64,000 nucleotides of DNA from Dipteronia dyeriana. Lineage: Eukaryota; Streptophyta; Magnoliopsida; Sapindales; Sapindaceae. This document shows positions 1 through 11,263 of the stretch, piece by piece. The position numbers were made by a program, and so were the translations under genes. A model generated the notes under the pieces. The model saw nothing but the letters and a program-made list of their open reading frames with translations. It was not told the origin of the DNA and searched no databases. Each line of letters opens with the position of its first letter. Position 1 is the first letter of the stretch. Location: assembly GCA_032871835.1 (NCBI GenBank), contig CM065298.1, positions 75,544,154 to 75,608,153 of the forward strand, given 5' to 3'.

Positions 1-312
1 TAGCAAAGAAAACTTTATGGACCATGCTGACATAGAAATCTCTCACCAAGGTTGTATTTGTTGCAACTGGAGGCTACACAGATGTCTCCCACCTCTGTCT
101 TGAACTAACCTAGGTAAAGAGGTGTCCATAAGATTAGCTAATTGGATAACCTGTTCCATAATTACAACTATTTGTCGAAGTTTCTGAAGTCTTCTGTGGT
201 AGTCTTTATTCTCAACAAGTGGCTCTGACTTTGTGGCTTGCCGTTTTCTGCTCCTAGTTATACCTGTAGGAACTTAAGGTAATCCCCCTACAGGAGTCTT
301 GGACTTGCCCAT
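1..312 (-). pseudogene. Env-like/third ORF remnant of the Athila element
   Basis: On the minus strand an ATG at 312 opens a frame that starts MGKSKTPVGGLP and then meets a stop. Past it the same frame stays readable, with a basic stretch (TRSRKRQATKSEP) and a helical-looking segment (YHRRLQKLRQIVVIMEQVI), before further decay. In the Athila lineage a third, env-like ORF follows pol after a non-coding leader, and position and spacing fit that. I see no clear signal peptide or transmembrane segment in the part present, so the env identity is an inference from position only. Confidence 0.4.
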
Positions 313-1394
313 ATTTGTACCCACACAGACATAATTTCTGTTGAAAACTCGATAAACCAACCCCTAAAACGGCACATAAAATGACACTAGGTGCAACCGG
401 GCACTTCCACAAGCACTTTTATAGCCACAAAATCAAACACCACACCCAAATTCCACAGCCAATTAACCAATACCCAAGAACTATGCCAATTTTACAACTC
501 AAAATAATCCGAGACCAATTTTACACTAACAAAGGCTCCAATGATGTGCAAAGATACAAATAGACAAAACTCAAGCAACAAATCATCCAATTTCGAGCAA
601 TGCAAGTGTCACAAATAAAAATCCCCAAATTATAAACCCTAGCAAATAAAAATCCCAAATCTATGCCCTAGATTGTGTAGATAGGAATTTGCATTCAAGA
701 TTGGGAGGAAAGCGATGAAAAACAAGAGGGTTTATGTGAGGACTTACCAATACTTGAGAGGAAGAGGCGAGTGTTTTTTTGGGTGTTTGAGTGAATGGAC
801 GGAGTGCTGCTCGACGAGAAAGGCTTATATTCGCGAACCAGACATGTGTACTGGTCGAGCAGCGCCAACGTGCCCATGTGCACCAGAGCACAGAGAGACC
901 AGCTTAAAACGCTGCCGTTTCACTAAGTGGCTAGCTCCAGCATTCTTGGTCTGTGTGCTTGTGGACCAGTGCCATACACCGCCTTTCACCAGCGCAGCTC
1001 TCCAGGCAATTGGCTTTGGTGGTGCGCATCTCATTTGCCGGTCAAGTGGCGCCCAGCTTGCACACCTCCCCATTTGGTCTTTTAATGACCATTTTGCCCC
1101 ATTTGAGTTCTCTTTTAGCAAAAAATTTCTCTGCACACTCATGAAACTCAACAAAGCACATCATTGCATGGGTTTAATACAATTCTAACTTTTTTTAATA
1201 CCCTCAAACCTAAATTATGCACTGTCCATATTGTATCTAAGCTTTTCAAAACAAGTTCACAATGCATGATTCATGCTTGGAGAAGAAAAACTCAATTTGT
1301 CAATAATAAAACACTGAAAATTAAAAACTAAATTTACGAAAGCAAAATGACCTAACTACTATTTACAATATGGTACCTCTCTTTTGATGATTCC
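313..1394 (-). promoter_or_regulatory. Leader between Athila pol and the env-like ORF, promoter-like
   Basis: This kilobase separates the pol stop codon (TGA, read at 1397-1395) from the env-like ATG at 312. Read on the minus strand it holds a TATA-like GAATATAAGCC near 821-832, then CTC-rich sequence and a strong splice-donor-like GGTAAGTC with its GT at 747-746. A possible acceptor, TTTTCAACAG, lies near 338-350. Sequence around 850-1060 carries GC-rich motifs (GCGCTG, GGTCGAGC) of a kind also seen in the 5' LTR, although the two stretches are not collinear. The layout suggests an internal promoter and intron for a subgenomic message; this is inference. Confidence 0.4.
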
Positions 1395-2388
1395 TCATGT
1401 GGGTTCTTTAAGAAGAGCCGTCTCATTCGGCTTCTCAAAAGCACTCTCCCAATAGAGTTTAAGTCTTTGCCCATTCACTTTGAACCTCTCATTTGCTCCA
1501 TTTTCAATTTCCACGGTTCCTTATGGAAACACTTGAGTGACGGTATAGGGACTCGTCCACCGACTTTTGAGCTTCCCAGGAAATAAACGGAGTCTTGAGT
1601 TGAAAAGGAGAACTTGATTCCCCACTTGAAAGTTTTTCTCCACAATTCTTCTATCATGCCACTCTTGGTCTTCTCCTTGTTTATTCGGGCATTCGCATAC
1701 GCTTCAAGCCGAATCTCATCAAGTTCATTGAGTTGGAGCAATCTCTTCTCTCCTACCTCTTGCATATAAAAATTCAACTTTTTGATTGTCCAATATACCT
1801 TGTGTTCAAGCTCAACCAGAAGGTGACATGACTTACCGTAAATAAGCTTATATGGAGACATACCTAACGGGGTTTTGAATGCCGTCCTATACGCCCAAAG
1901 AGCAGCATCAAGTTTCTTAGCCTAATTTTTTCACTGGTTTCCCACCGTTTTCTCTAGAATGCTCTTGATTTCCTGATTTGACACCTCCACTTGACCATTT
2001 TCTTACGAATGGTAAGGGGTAGTGATCCGATGCTGTACAACATATTTCTTCAATAAAGCTTCAAACAACTTGTTGCAAAAATGAGAGCCTTCATCACTAA
2101 TGATCGCTCTTGGAGTACCAAATCTTGTGAAGATGTTCTTCTTTAGGAATTTAGTGACCACATTGGCATCATTCTTAGGTGTGGCTACAGCTTCCACCAA
2201 CTTTGACACGTAGTCCACCACCACTAAAATATAGTGGTTACCATAAGAGCTTGGAAATAGCCCCATGAAATCAACGCCCCATACATCAAACAATTCCACT
2301 TCAAGCATTACATTGAGTGGCATCTCATTCCTCTTGTTAATATTACCTGTCCTTTGGCACCGGTTACATGCTTCCATAAAAATTCATG
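1395..2388 (-). pseudogene. Athila integrase, core and C-terminal part
   Basis: Minus-strand reading gives the second half of the zinc-binding HHCC module (CNRC), then the DDE core: first Asp in WGVDFMG, second in ISDEGSHF, and Glu in NGQVEVSN. The C-terminal part shows [36 protein letters not shown] and [12 protein letters not shown], wording typical of Athila-group integrases. The frame is broken by a stop just after TTPYHS (near 2003), at the usual HPQTNG motif, and by shifts near 1861 and 1480. Pol ends with NETALLKEPT and a stop. The rest of the HHCC module lies beyond the inserted LTR, near 5076-5170. It is not functional. Confidence 0.85.
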
Positions 2389-2595
2389 TATCTGTTAGGT
2401 TTTAGTTTGTGTTGACATTAATTCCATATCAAAATGATGTTTACTTGTAATGATTTTAGTTGTTTAGATATATGATGATTCAAGCTTCAAAGAAGGATGA
2501 ATAATAAGTCAAAGCAAGTTCTAAGTCTTCAAAGAGAAAGAATGCAATTTGGTTCTACAAAGGTATACTAAGACCTAATCTTTCTCTTACAAGGC

Positions 2596-2830
2596 TTAGG
2601 CACACAAACACAATTCATACATTTGTGTCCTTGCATTGTTGTGCACCATTATACGCATACACACACAATTCATACATTTGTGTCCTTGCATTGTTGTGCA
2701 CCATTATACGCATACACACACAATTCATACATTTGTGTCACTGCATCATGGGGCACCATTATAGGCACATACATACAATTCATTCATATGTATCCCTGCA
2801 TCATTGTGCACCATGTATAACACATTCACA
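2596..2830 (+). repeat. Imperfect tandem repeat of about 62 bp in family-B LTR
   Basis: The phrase CACACACAATTCATACATTTG followed by TGTC..TGCAT..TG.GCACCATTATA recurs about three to four times in a row with small changes. Other family-B copies have fewer units (45865-45985 has about two, 14458-14530 one), so unit number varies between copies. Confidence 0.75.
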
Positions 2831-3278
2831 CACTTGAAGATGAATGCTCATGCATTGTTATGGAAATAACATGTTTTGGAAAATACATGATTGGAGACTA
2901 TCTCTATGTAGTTTGCATTCTAGTGTGAATTATGTTTGTTTGTGTATTTGTTTGTATAACATGGATATTGAACTTGAATTTAGTCTTAAATCATTCTTGA
3001 TTGAGTTCCGGTCATTTCGGTTACTCATACTATTGATTTCAAGTTCTAAGTCAAAAGATACTACACTTTCAACTCATGTTGCATACATTATCTTCGTTTT
3101 CATATATCGAGTCGAATTATTATTTTTTGGGTTGAGTCTCTTATATGTCCATGTCCGTGTGAGAGTTAAGGTTTGTAATCTGCAAACGGATTTGCATTTT
3201 GAGTTTGGAGGCCGTAGAACGGTCGAAGAACGCGAAGGAAGGTCGAAGGAGAAAGAAGTCAGCAAAGCACTTCTTTCC

Positions 3279-3372
3279 CGAGATGGCGTGTGGCCATCTC
3301 GGGGCAGAAGGCTTGCTGCCCCGATATCCCCATGCACCATCTCAGGCAGCAAGCATGCTTGGCTGCTTCTTG
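3279..3372. repeat. Compound palindrome upstream of the family-B TATA box
   Basis: Successive inverted repeats are visible: CCGAGATGGC pairs with GCCATCTCGG, GGGGCAG pairs with CTGCCCC, and GCTTGCTGCCCCGAtAT can pair with the later ATCTCaGGCAGCAAGC. Because CGAGATG-like and CATCTCG-like arms each occur more than once, alternative hairpins are possible. The block sits about 50-100 bp before a TATA-like sequence. It is kept in all four family-B copies. Confidence 0.75.
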
Positions 3373-4360
3373 CCCCTCTTGGTCATTTCACATGCCCAAT
3401 TTTCCCTCTCCTTTATATTCTCCCTCCTTCTCACATTTCATTCTAAGAAGAAATTTAAACTTGTGTGCAGAAAATTTTCTCTCTACATTTTCTCACATTC
3501 TAAACACCATAACTTCTTCATTTGAACTCCGATTTGAGTGATTTAAAGTGGAGAGTGTTTTTCTATTCATCCTACGTCTTTTCTCTGAAGTTTTGAGTGA
3601 GTTTTGTTGCTGTTTTTGGAGTCTAAACACACAAAAACGGGACTGCACCTAAATCAACTAAGGTATTGATTTTCTCTCAAAGTTTTCTTTTAAAATTTGA
3701 TCAATTGCTTTAGGTTTTATTCTTCAAATTATATATGTGTATTGTGAGTATTTTGATTTGAGTTTTGAACTCTTTTAAAGATTGGTTGAGTTTCAATTGA
3801 AATCTTACATGTTGAGTTAGGTTTTGATTTTGCCTATGTTTTTACATGTTTTCACATGTTTGGGATTGTATTGTGCTAGCTTTGATTCTAGGACTATTTG
3901 ATGATCGTTGATTGATTGATTTTGTGAAAAATAGTTCCTCACATGTATTAGGCTCTCTTGGCCGAATTCTCATATTAATACATGTGCTTATGTTCTTTTG
4001 AGCTATTCATGTGTTTTGTTGAATCTATGAATAGGAATATGCTCTAGAACTTTAGCTTAAATCTAAATGACTTTGTCATATGATTTTAGCATGTTTTTGG
4101 TTTATGTGATTTAAACTTGATTTTTTGATTAATTGAACATACCTTGTGATTCAAGTTTAGATCTATGCATGTATCTAGGTTGTGATTAATATTGAACATA
4201 TCTTACATGATCTAGATGGATTAAACATGCATGATTGACTAGACTACATTTGTTTTGTGCATTCATGCTCATGTCTAGTATTTTCCATAGGATGTGTTGA
4301 TCATAGCATTCTATGTTGTGTGCTTGTTTGCATTTTGCATTCATGATCACCTAGATGCCT

Positions 4361-4665
4361 TATGAGAAGGAAGTCTTTATAATAGGTGTGAGACCTATGT
4401 TGTTGAGTAAGAAGTCTTGGCAAGAGGTGTGAGGCCTTGAATTGTCAAGCAAGGAAGTCTTGGCTAGAGTCGGGAGGATTCGGATAGTCGAGCAAGAAGT
4501 CTTGCTTAGGGTCATGAGGATCCGGATAGGTGAGCGAGGAAGTATTGACTAGAGTCGGGAGGATTCAGATAGTTTAGCAAGAAGTCTTGCCTTGGGTCGT
4601 AAGGATCCGGTAAGGTGAGCGAGGAAGTCTTGACAAGAGGTGTGAGGCCTCGGATTGTTGAGATT
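4361..4665 (+). repeat. Minisatellite with GAAGTCTTG core in family-B LTR
   Basis: Units of about 55-65 bp carry GAAGTCTTG.C.AG..TG.GAGG followed by GG.TAG.TGAGC.AG. Five to six units are present. Equivalent arrays lie at about 16020-16150, 16735-16935 (reverse) and 47505-47760, with different unit numbers. Confidence 0.75.
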
Positions 4666-5075
4666 GTACTTGTCTTAGCTACTAGTGGATTTTGTTTACT
4701 GGTTGTTGCTAACCCGTGGATGTTTCCTTTTTAGAGGTTTACCACGTTATATCTTGTGTCAACTTCTCTCTATCCCTATCTCTCTAGTATTTGTATTTAT
4801 TATTTGAATACTAAGGATAGAACTCTTTTTGTAAATTGACTTCCTTTCTACGATATAGATTGTGTATGTGTTACCATTACTTATTTGTATCACACTTTAC
4901 TTGTTCTATATATTGATTAAGTATCTTTAATTGATATATATATATATTGTGATACAAGCAATCTAGAGGAAAAAACCTTTGTTTGTTTCTAAGGGAGTCG
5001 AAAAAGGTGTTTAACCTATTCAACCCCCCTCTAGGTTAGCGTTGAGCATTTAACCGTGTTTGTATTTTCAGTATC

Positions 5076-7260
5076 TCAAAATAATGTAGGCCAATAGAAC
5101 CCCAATTGGAGGACCTTCCTTGCGGTTCTAATTGCTCCAAAGTGACCCCTACACTCCTTAGAATGGCAATGCATGAGGATATCCCTCATCTCTTCCTCGA
5201 GTACACATCTTCGAATGAGTCAATCACCACAAACCTAGAAAAGGAGTGGCTTGTCCCATAAGTATTACTTTACATCATAAATGAACTTCCTCTTTTGGTG
5301 GAAAGTCATCTTCACCGGCATGACCTCACTTGCTAGATAATTCACCAAATCGGCAAACCATAGAGTCATTGATTCTTGGACCACTAGTAAATGCTCATCT
5401 GAGAAGTGCTCATTGATAGGGTTTGAGGTTTCTATTTCTTCTTCCCTCTTTAGTATGGAAAGGTGATCCGCCACCAAATTCTCCGATCCTTTTTTATCGT
5501 GGATCTCCAAGTCAAACTCTTGAAGCAAGAGCACCCACCTGAGAAGCCGTGGCTTGGAGTCTTTCTTTCCCATTAAATACTTGATTGCCACATGATCGGT
5601 GTACACAATCACTTTAGAGCTCACTAGATACGATCAAAATTTGTCAAAGGCAAATACAATAGTCAAAAGCTCATTTTCTGTTGTGGCATAATTCACTTGA
5701 GCATCATTAAGGGTTTGGCTTGGATAGTAAATTTGATGGAGCTTCTTATCTTTTCTTTGCCCCAAAACGGATCCCATTGCATGATCACTCACATCACACA
5801 TGAGTTCGAATGGAAGGGCCCAATCAGGGGTTGACATGATAGGGGTAGATGTAAGCTTCTTCTTCAACTTCTCAAATGCGAGGAGACACTCTTTATCAAA
5901 ATGAAAGAGGGTGTCTTTCACTAACAAGTTGCAAATCGGCTTTGTGATATTTTAGAAATCCTTGATGAAGCGTCTATAGAACCTGACATGTCCAAGAGAG
6001 CTTCTAATGCCCTTGATTGAGGTGGGAGGAGGTAGCTTCTCTATGAATCCTATTTTGGCTCTATCTATTTCAATCCCGTTGGATGAGATCAGCTGGCCTA
6101 ACACAATGCCCTCTTTAACCATTGAGTGGCACTCTCCCAATTTAGTACCAAATTGCTTTCTTCACACCGTTTCAAAACTAATCCCAAGTTCTTCAAACAA
6201 TTATCAAAGGAGGATCCACAAACCGAGAAGTTGTCCATGAACACTTCTATAAACTTCTCCACCATGTCTGAGAATATTGCCATCATGCACTGTTGAAAAG
6301 TGGCCGGTGCATTGCATAACCCAAATGGCATTCTTCTATATGCAAATATGCCTTAGGGATAAGTAAAAATGGTATTCTCTTGATCTTCGGGGGCAATAGG
6401 GATTTGGTTGTAGCCAGAATACCCATCAAGGAAACAATGGTAGTCATGACCGGCCAACCTCTCCAACATTTGATCTATGAACGAGAGTGGGAAAGGGTCC
6501 TTCCGAGTGGCGTTGTTCAACTTCTGATAGTCTATACATACTCTCCACCCCGGTGACAGTTCTTTAAGGGATCAATTCATTGTTCTTATTTGGAACCACC
6601 GTCTTTCCTCATTTCTTTTGGACTACTTGCACCTGACTAACCCATTTACTATCTGAAATTGAATAGATGATATCCGCATCTAGTAGTTTCAAGACCTCCG
6701 CTCTAACTACTTCTTGCATGTTGGGATTTAGCCTCTGTTAATGCTCTATCGATGGCTTGTGATCTTCTTCCATTAGTATTTTATGCATGCAAAAAGTCGG
6801 ACTAATACCTCTTATATCCGAGATGGACCATCCAATTGCCCTATTGTGATCTCTTAAGACTCTTAGCAACTTCTCTTCTTCAAGTCTTGTTAAAGAATCC
6901 GAAATGATAACCAGAAGTGTTGGTGATTCCCTTAAAAAGGCATACCTTAAGTAAGAGGGTAGTTGCTTCAACTCTAGTTGAGGCGGTTTCTCAATGGATG
7001 GGGGTAGCTTTGGCTTCCCAACTCCGAGTTCTTCAAAATGGTTCCTATTTCTCAAACTCTTCAAGGGTGGAGAGCTCAAGTGTAAGGCACACTCCGCTAT
7101 GTTCGCATCCGCATCATCTTCACTTGCACCGTGCACAATGCAAGCCTCTAGAGGTTCCTTAGGACTCTCCTTTTGCAAATACTCTCGAATCATGGGATCC
7201 ATCACTTTAACTTTTGAACAACTCTGAGCCTCTCTAGGCATTTTCATGGCTTTCCTCAAG
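5076..7260 (-). pseudogene. Athila reverse transcriptase and RNase H
   Basis: Minus-strand reading from 7259 down gives the protease-RT linker (KSLRNRNHFEELGV, LPSYLRYAFL), the RT start (ISDSKWVSQVQVVQKK) and then MPFGLCNAPATFQ (near 6331) with the catalytic box as FMDNFSVCG. The family normally has two Asp there, so the second is replaced by Asn. RNase H follows: DVSDHAMGSVLGQR, TTENELL and [13 protein letters not shown] supply the acidic residues, then [12 protein letters not shown] and the tail VADHLS. The first His residues of the integrase zinc module (MHCHSKECRGHFG) lie at about 5130-5170. Several stops and frameshifts (near 5260, 5630, 5940, 6340, 6560, 6735) make it inactive. Confidence 0.88.
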
Positions 7261-9660
7261 TCAAATTCAACCTTGTCTTCCCCAACCCTGCAAAGTCATT
7301 TTGTCATCCTTCAAATCAATCAAAGCACATACCATTTTTAAGAATAGTTTTCCAAAAAGCAACGAAATTTCAACATCTTCCTCCATCTCAAGGATAACAA
7401 AGTCTACGGGGAAGTACAAACTCTCCATTTTCACTAGTACATCTTCCAAGACCCCTCTTGGGTATTTGAGTAACCGATTCGCCAATTGAAGTTTCATGTG
7501 TGTTGGTTTCACCTCTCCAACATTTAACTTTTCAAACACCGAAAAGGGCATCAAATTGATACTTGCTCCATAGTCGATCAATGCCTTCCCGAACTCCGAT
7601 GTGCCAATGGTGCATGGAATGGTGAATTTCTCGGGATCTTACAATTTTGGAGGCAACTTATTTTATGGAATTGCACTACACTTTTCATTTAGAGGAACCA
7701 TTTTAAAATCCTCCAATTTATTCTTGTTTGCCAAGAGCTCCTTCAAAAACTTGGTATACTTGGGCATTTGTGCCAAGGCTTCTGTGAATGGAATATTGAT
7801 GTGAAGCTTCTTGAAAATTTCCAAGAATTTGGCAAAATGTTGGGCATATTTATGCTTCCTTAATCGTTGTGGGTAGGGAATGAGAGGTACATATGCGTCA
7901 CTTGTGGTGGTGTAGGTAAATCATGAGAAGTATTTGGGAGCATATTAACTTGGTTCTCCTCCACCAATGGGTCTTCAAACGTCTCCTCATTTTTAACCAC
8001 AACTTCTTTTCCTTTCCCAAAGTCTTTAGGGAGCTCAACTTCCTTACCACTTCTCAAATTGATTGCCTTGCATTACTCCTAGGGATTAACAACAGTGTTA
8101 CTTGGCAAGGTTCCTTATTGGCAAACTTGAGACTCTCTAGCCAATTGACCAATTTGTGCTTCAAGATTTTAAATTGCGGCTTGTGAATGTTGTACAATTT
8201 GATCAAATTTGGTATCAAGTTTCTTCAATGCCAAGTCTTGGGTCTCCATCTGATTATCAAGCTTAACCATGTACTTGGACAACAAGTGTTCAATTGTCGG
8301 TTTTCTCTCGGTTAGATGTTGGTGGGTTTGATTTTGGAAGTGGGGTTATTGGTTAGAAGAGGACTGTTGTGGTATGGTGAATCCGGGTGGTTTGAAAGTT
8401 GGTTGGTGTTGTTGGGGTTGTAGGTTGTCTTTCCATGAGAAGTTAGGGTGATTTCTCCACCCAAGATTGTAGGTGTTGGAATAAGGGTTATTGTTTGGGT
8501 TAGGGTTTTGGTTATTGGAGTTGTTGTAGGGAAATTTTTTGTTATAGTTCACAAAGAAGACTTGTTTTGTGGGTCCGTTTACAAATGGGTTTCTGGCTTG
8601 GCAATCTATACTTACATAAGGCCTCGAACACCAATCAAAATTCACCAAATTCACTTGGGCTGTACTAGAGCTTGCCAGCTTGCCAACTTGCTAACTTTGT
8701 TGGACAAAGCCTCTATTTGAGCTTGCGTTGCGGTCATTTGATCAACTGCCACTATACCGGGTTCATTCCTTGGTACCTTTCGGTCATCCCCCCAATAGCT
8801 ATTTGCAATTGACATTTCTTTATATAAATCATAGGCTGCGTCCATTGACTTGTTCATCAAAGAACCACCCGCCGAAGCATCCATAAATTGGCAAGTGGTT
8901 AAGTTCATACCCCGATAGAATTTCTCTACAATTAACCACTTCAGCCTCCCATGACATGGATATTTCCTCAACAACACCTTGTATCTCTCCCAAGATTCAT
9001 ACAAAGATTTTGATTCGAATTGGGAGAATTCATGAATTTCATTCATCAATTATGTCGCCTTTCCGGTAGGGAAGTACTTGCTTAAGAATGCTTAGGCCAA
9101 CTCAACCCAAGTAGTAATCGATCCTGGTGCCAATGAATTATACTAAGCCTTAGCTCGGTCCTTTAATGAGAAAGGGAAGATCATCAACCGAATTGCATTG
9201 TTCGTAGCTCCGTTGATCTTGAATGTTGAGTAAATTTGGTCAAAATTCCTCAAATGCCCGTTGGGGTCTTCACTTGGTAAACCACCAAATTGTCCCATCA
9301 TTGTCAACATTTGAAAGACATGGGATTTGATCTCAAAGTTGTTCACGGCTATCGTTGGGAGTTGAATTGGCGATATGTTTGGATCCACCATTGGCATCAC
9401 ATAATCTCTCATGGCCCTGTCATCTTCTCCATTTTGCTTATTTTGTTCCCCTTAGGTTGCAACTAGTATGGGATCTTGATCCCCCACTCCGTTATTTCTC
9501 CAGGTCGTTCCCTCAATATCCGGATCAAACCTCAAATCCTGTAAATTGTTACTCCTTGTACTGTGATGCATACAAGAGCAACCGCCTACAATCACAAGAA
9601 AATGAATACAAAGTAAAAAGTCTAAATTAGTAATGAATCAACTAGTAGTGATATCAATAA
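7261..9660 (-). pseudogene. Athila gag and aspartic protease
   Basis: Reading from the PBS side, gag shows NNFEIKSHVFQML and FGGLPSEDPNGHLRNF with IRLMIFPFSLKDRAKA (9412-9143), then EIHEFSQFESKSLYESWERYK and CHGRLKWLIVEKFYRGM (9049-8651). A glycine/asparagine-rich tail, NPYSNTYNLGWRNHPNFSW, occurs at 8654-8346. I saw no CCHC knuckle, consistent with this lineage. The protease active site is ALIDYGASINLMPFSVF (near 7581); relatives usually have DLGAS, so Leu is replaced by Tyr while the Asp is kept. Frameshifts and stops separate the pieces. Confidence 0.85.
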
Positions 9661-9669
9661 ACCGCTCAA

Positions 9670-9687
9670 TCCCCGGCAGCGGTGCCA
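9670..9687 (-). other. Athila primer-binding site
   Basis: Minus-strand TGGCACCGCTGCCGGGGA lies a few bases after the LTR end (ATCA). It matches the TGGCGCC..TGCCGGGGA type of primer-binding site used by Athila/Tat elements. Confidence 0.85.
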
Positions 9688-9692
9688 AACAT

Positions 9693-11201
9693 TGATCAAC
9701 TCCTAAATGAGCACCCGCAATAGTACGGATCCGTGGGAGTAGCACAATGATAAATAAGATTCGTTCCACGAGGATTGATGAATTGATTACCACAATCGAT
9801 TGGTTAAACTACTGTTTAGACAAGCAAATATTTGATGATCCAATTAGGCTACTAACACTAATTAAATATAAACTACTCCTAGAATGCAACTAATGAAACT
9901 TAACAAGCAAGACAAAGTCACACACAATCAAGTGATTGTATTACTATTAAAAACTTAGGCTAAGACCTTGAATCCACCTAATCAATCATCACCAATTTAT
10001 AGACATACAATTATGAATAAATTATGCAAGTGCACATGTAAACTCATGACACCCTTTATTAGTCTATACTCTCTCTCGAGTAATAGAAACAACACTTATA
10101 TGCACCAATAACCTATCTCTCGATGGTCATCCGAAATACACACAAGTTCATTAAGCTTAGTGGTTCACTAAGTGAGTCCTAGAGACTAGCCTTGAGTATT
10201 TCTACCTTACTAGACCTCTATCATGCATTTCATCTAGCACGTTGTGTGCTTCTCCTCTCGGTGCATCACACAACAACCAAATACACATCAAATGCTAGCT
10301 AGACACTCAATGTTAATTAAAGCATGAAATACATATACATAAACACAAGCAATATCAATAAAGTGGTGGTCTCCATTAGTAAATCATAGTAAAGGTTTCA
10401 TCTTGGCCTTAGCCAAGATGAGTTTAGTTCATAAAGTAAGAAATGGATACAAAAGATGTAATTTTCATACAAGCCATACGCAAATATAAGTGCTAAATGA
10501 AAGAGAGAAAGGTTAAGAATAAACTAAATGTAGATGTCCTGTCTCTTGGTTGGTGGAATATGCTTGACTTCCTCATTCTCTTGATGCTCCCCTATATGCT
10601 CCAAGGTTGGGTATTTGGTATTTGGTGTTTGGTAGAGTGGATTTGAAGTTTGGATGATAGATTGGAGGGTTTTTTTACTGATTTGGTGAAAGATTTGGGT
10701 AGAAGATGACAGATTTGAGTGAAAGGTGGTGTTTTTAGGGTTTTGGATTGTAAATGGAGGAGTTGAAGCTTAGGGTTGTGCAAGAGGTGTCTAAAATAGC
10801 TCAAAGAAGGGGTATTTATATGTTTAGGAATGAGGCACGAAACCCTATAAGTTCTGCTGAGTTGGACTGTTGCGCTGGTCAAGTGGCGCTTCACCAGCGT
10901 AACACCACTGATCTCGTACGCTGTTGAGGGTGGCGCTGGTTGAGTGGAGACTCACCAGTGCAACACCACTGATCTCATGCGATGGTCGAGTGGCACCTCA
11001 CCAACGCCAACCTTGACCTTTTATGACTTCAGTTCTTCCGTTTTGGCCCCAATTTTTCTCATTTTGATACCATTACCATGGGATTGCTAATGGAACCTAC
11101 ACAAGCTTAATACACCATTAAATACTTGATTTTTACTCAGAATTGAGTACAATTGACAGGATATGGAGGCTACATCGAGTGTAGAAATGGAAGTTATCAC
11201 A
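9693..11201 (-). repeat. Athila 5' LTR (1,509 bp)
   Basis: On the minus strand the LTR runs from TGTGATAACTTCC to GTTGATCA and is followed at once by the PBS. It contains GC-rich repeats around 10865-11010 (GCGCTGGTCAAGTGGCGC, ACCAGCG.AACACCACTGATCTC.T.CG, the latter twice) in the U3 part. A TATA-like minus-strand ATATAAATACCCC lies near 10812-10824. Toward the PBS side there is a CCACGAGGATTGATGAATTG stretch, typical of the R/U5 end in this lineage. The partner LTR is outside the window. Confidence 0.8.
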
Positions 11202-11202
11202 T

Positions 11203-11230
11203 TCCCACAGAGAGTATCTGAATAGGTATG

Positions 11231-11263
<33 letters not shown>

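Larger units (their letters stand above)
2394..5070 (+). mobile_element. Family-B solo LTR (2,677 bp) with perfect GTATC duplication
   Basis: The element begins TGTTAGGTTTTAG and ends GTATTTTCA, and is flanked by GTATC at 2389-2393 and 5071-5075. Three relatives occur in the window (14253-34007, 16244-18696 on the other strand, 45656-48238), always bounded by 5-bp duplications and never with internal genes, so these are solo LTRs left by LTR-LTR recombination. The interior has ACAC-rich repeats near 2600-2830, a compound palindrome near 3279-3370, a TATA-like TTTATATT near 3411, a short tandem array near 4361-4665 and the near-terminal motif CCCCCCTCTAGGTTAGC. The LTR is unusually long for a copia element. 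No protein-coding potential is evident. Confidence 0.92.
1..11201 (-). mobile_element. Athila-type Ty3/gypsy retrotransposon, 3' end beyond window
   Basis: Read on the minus strand, the order is 5' LTR, PBS, gag, protease, RT, RNase H, integrase, then an env-like region that reaches the window edge. The PBS and the wording of gag, RNase H and the integrase C-terminus are those of the plant Athila lineage. All genes are broken by stops and frameshifts. The minus-strand 5' LTR starts TGTGATAAC next to plus sequence TTCCCAC, which occurs uninterrupted in a related sequence near 11808, so the element appears to have landed in an older LTR. No second copy of the 1.5-kb LTR is present, so the 3' LTR should lie left of position 1. 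A family-B solo LTR interrupts the integrase gene. Confidence 0.9.

Noticed and set aside
715..1188. Cys-rich plus-strand ORF of 157 codons
   Set aside because: It lies antisense to the Athila leader, has no domain, and is opposed by another ORF; most likely chance openness in GC-richer sequence.
2623..2837. Cys/His-rich short ORF (MCPCIVVHHYTHTHT...)
   Set aside because: It is a by-product of the CACA-rich tandem repeat in a family-B LTR; other copies of the LTR do not keep the frame.
3199..3525. Overlapping ORFs on both strands around 3.2-3.5 kb and 46.2-46.7 kb
   Set aside because: They span the compound palindrome and promoter of an LTR, differ in frame between copies, and show no domain.
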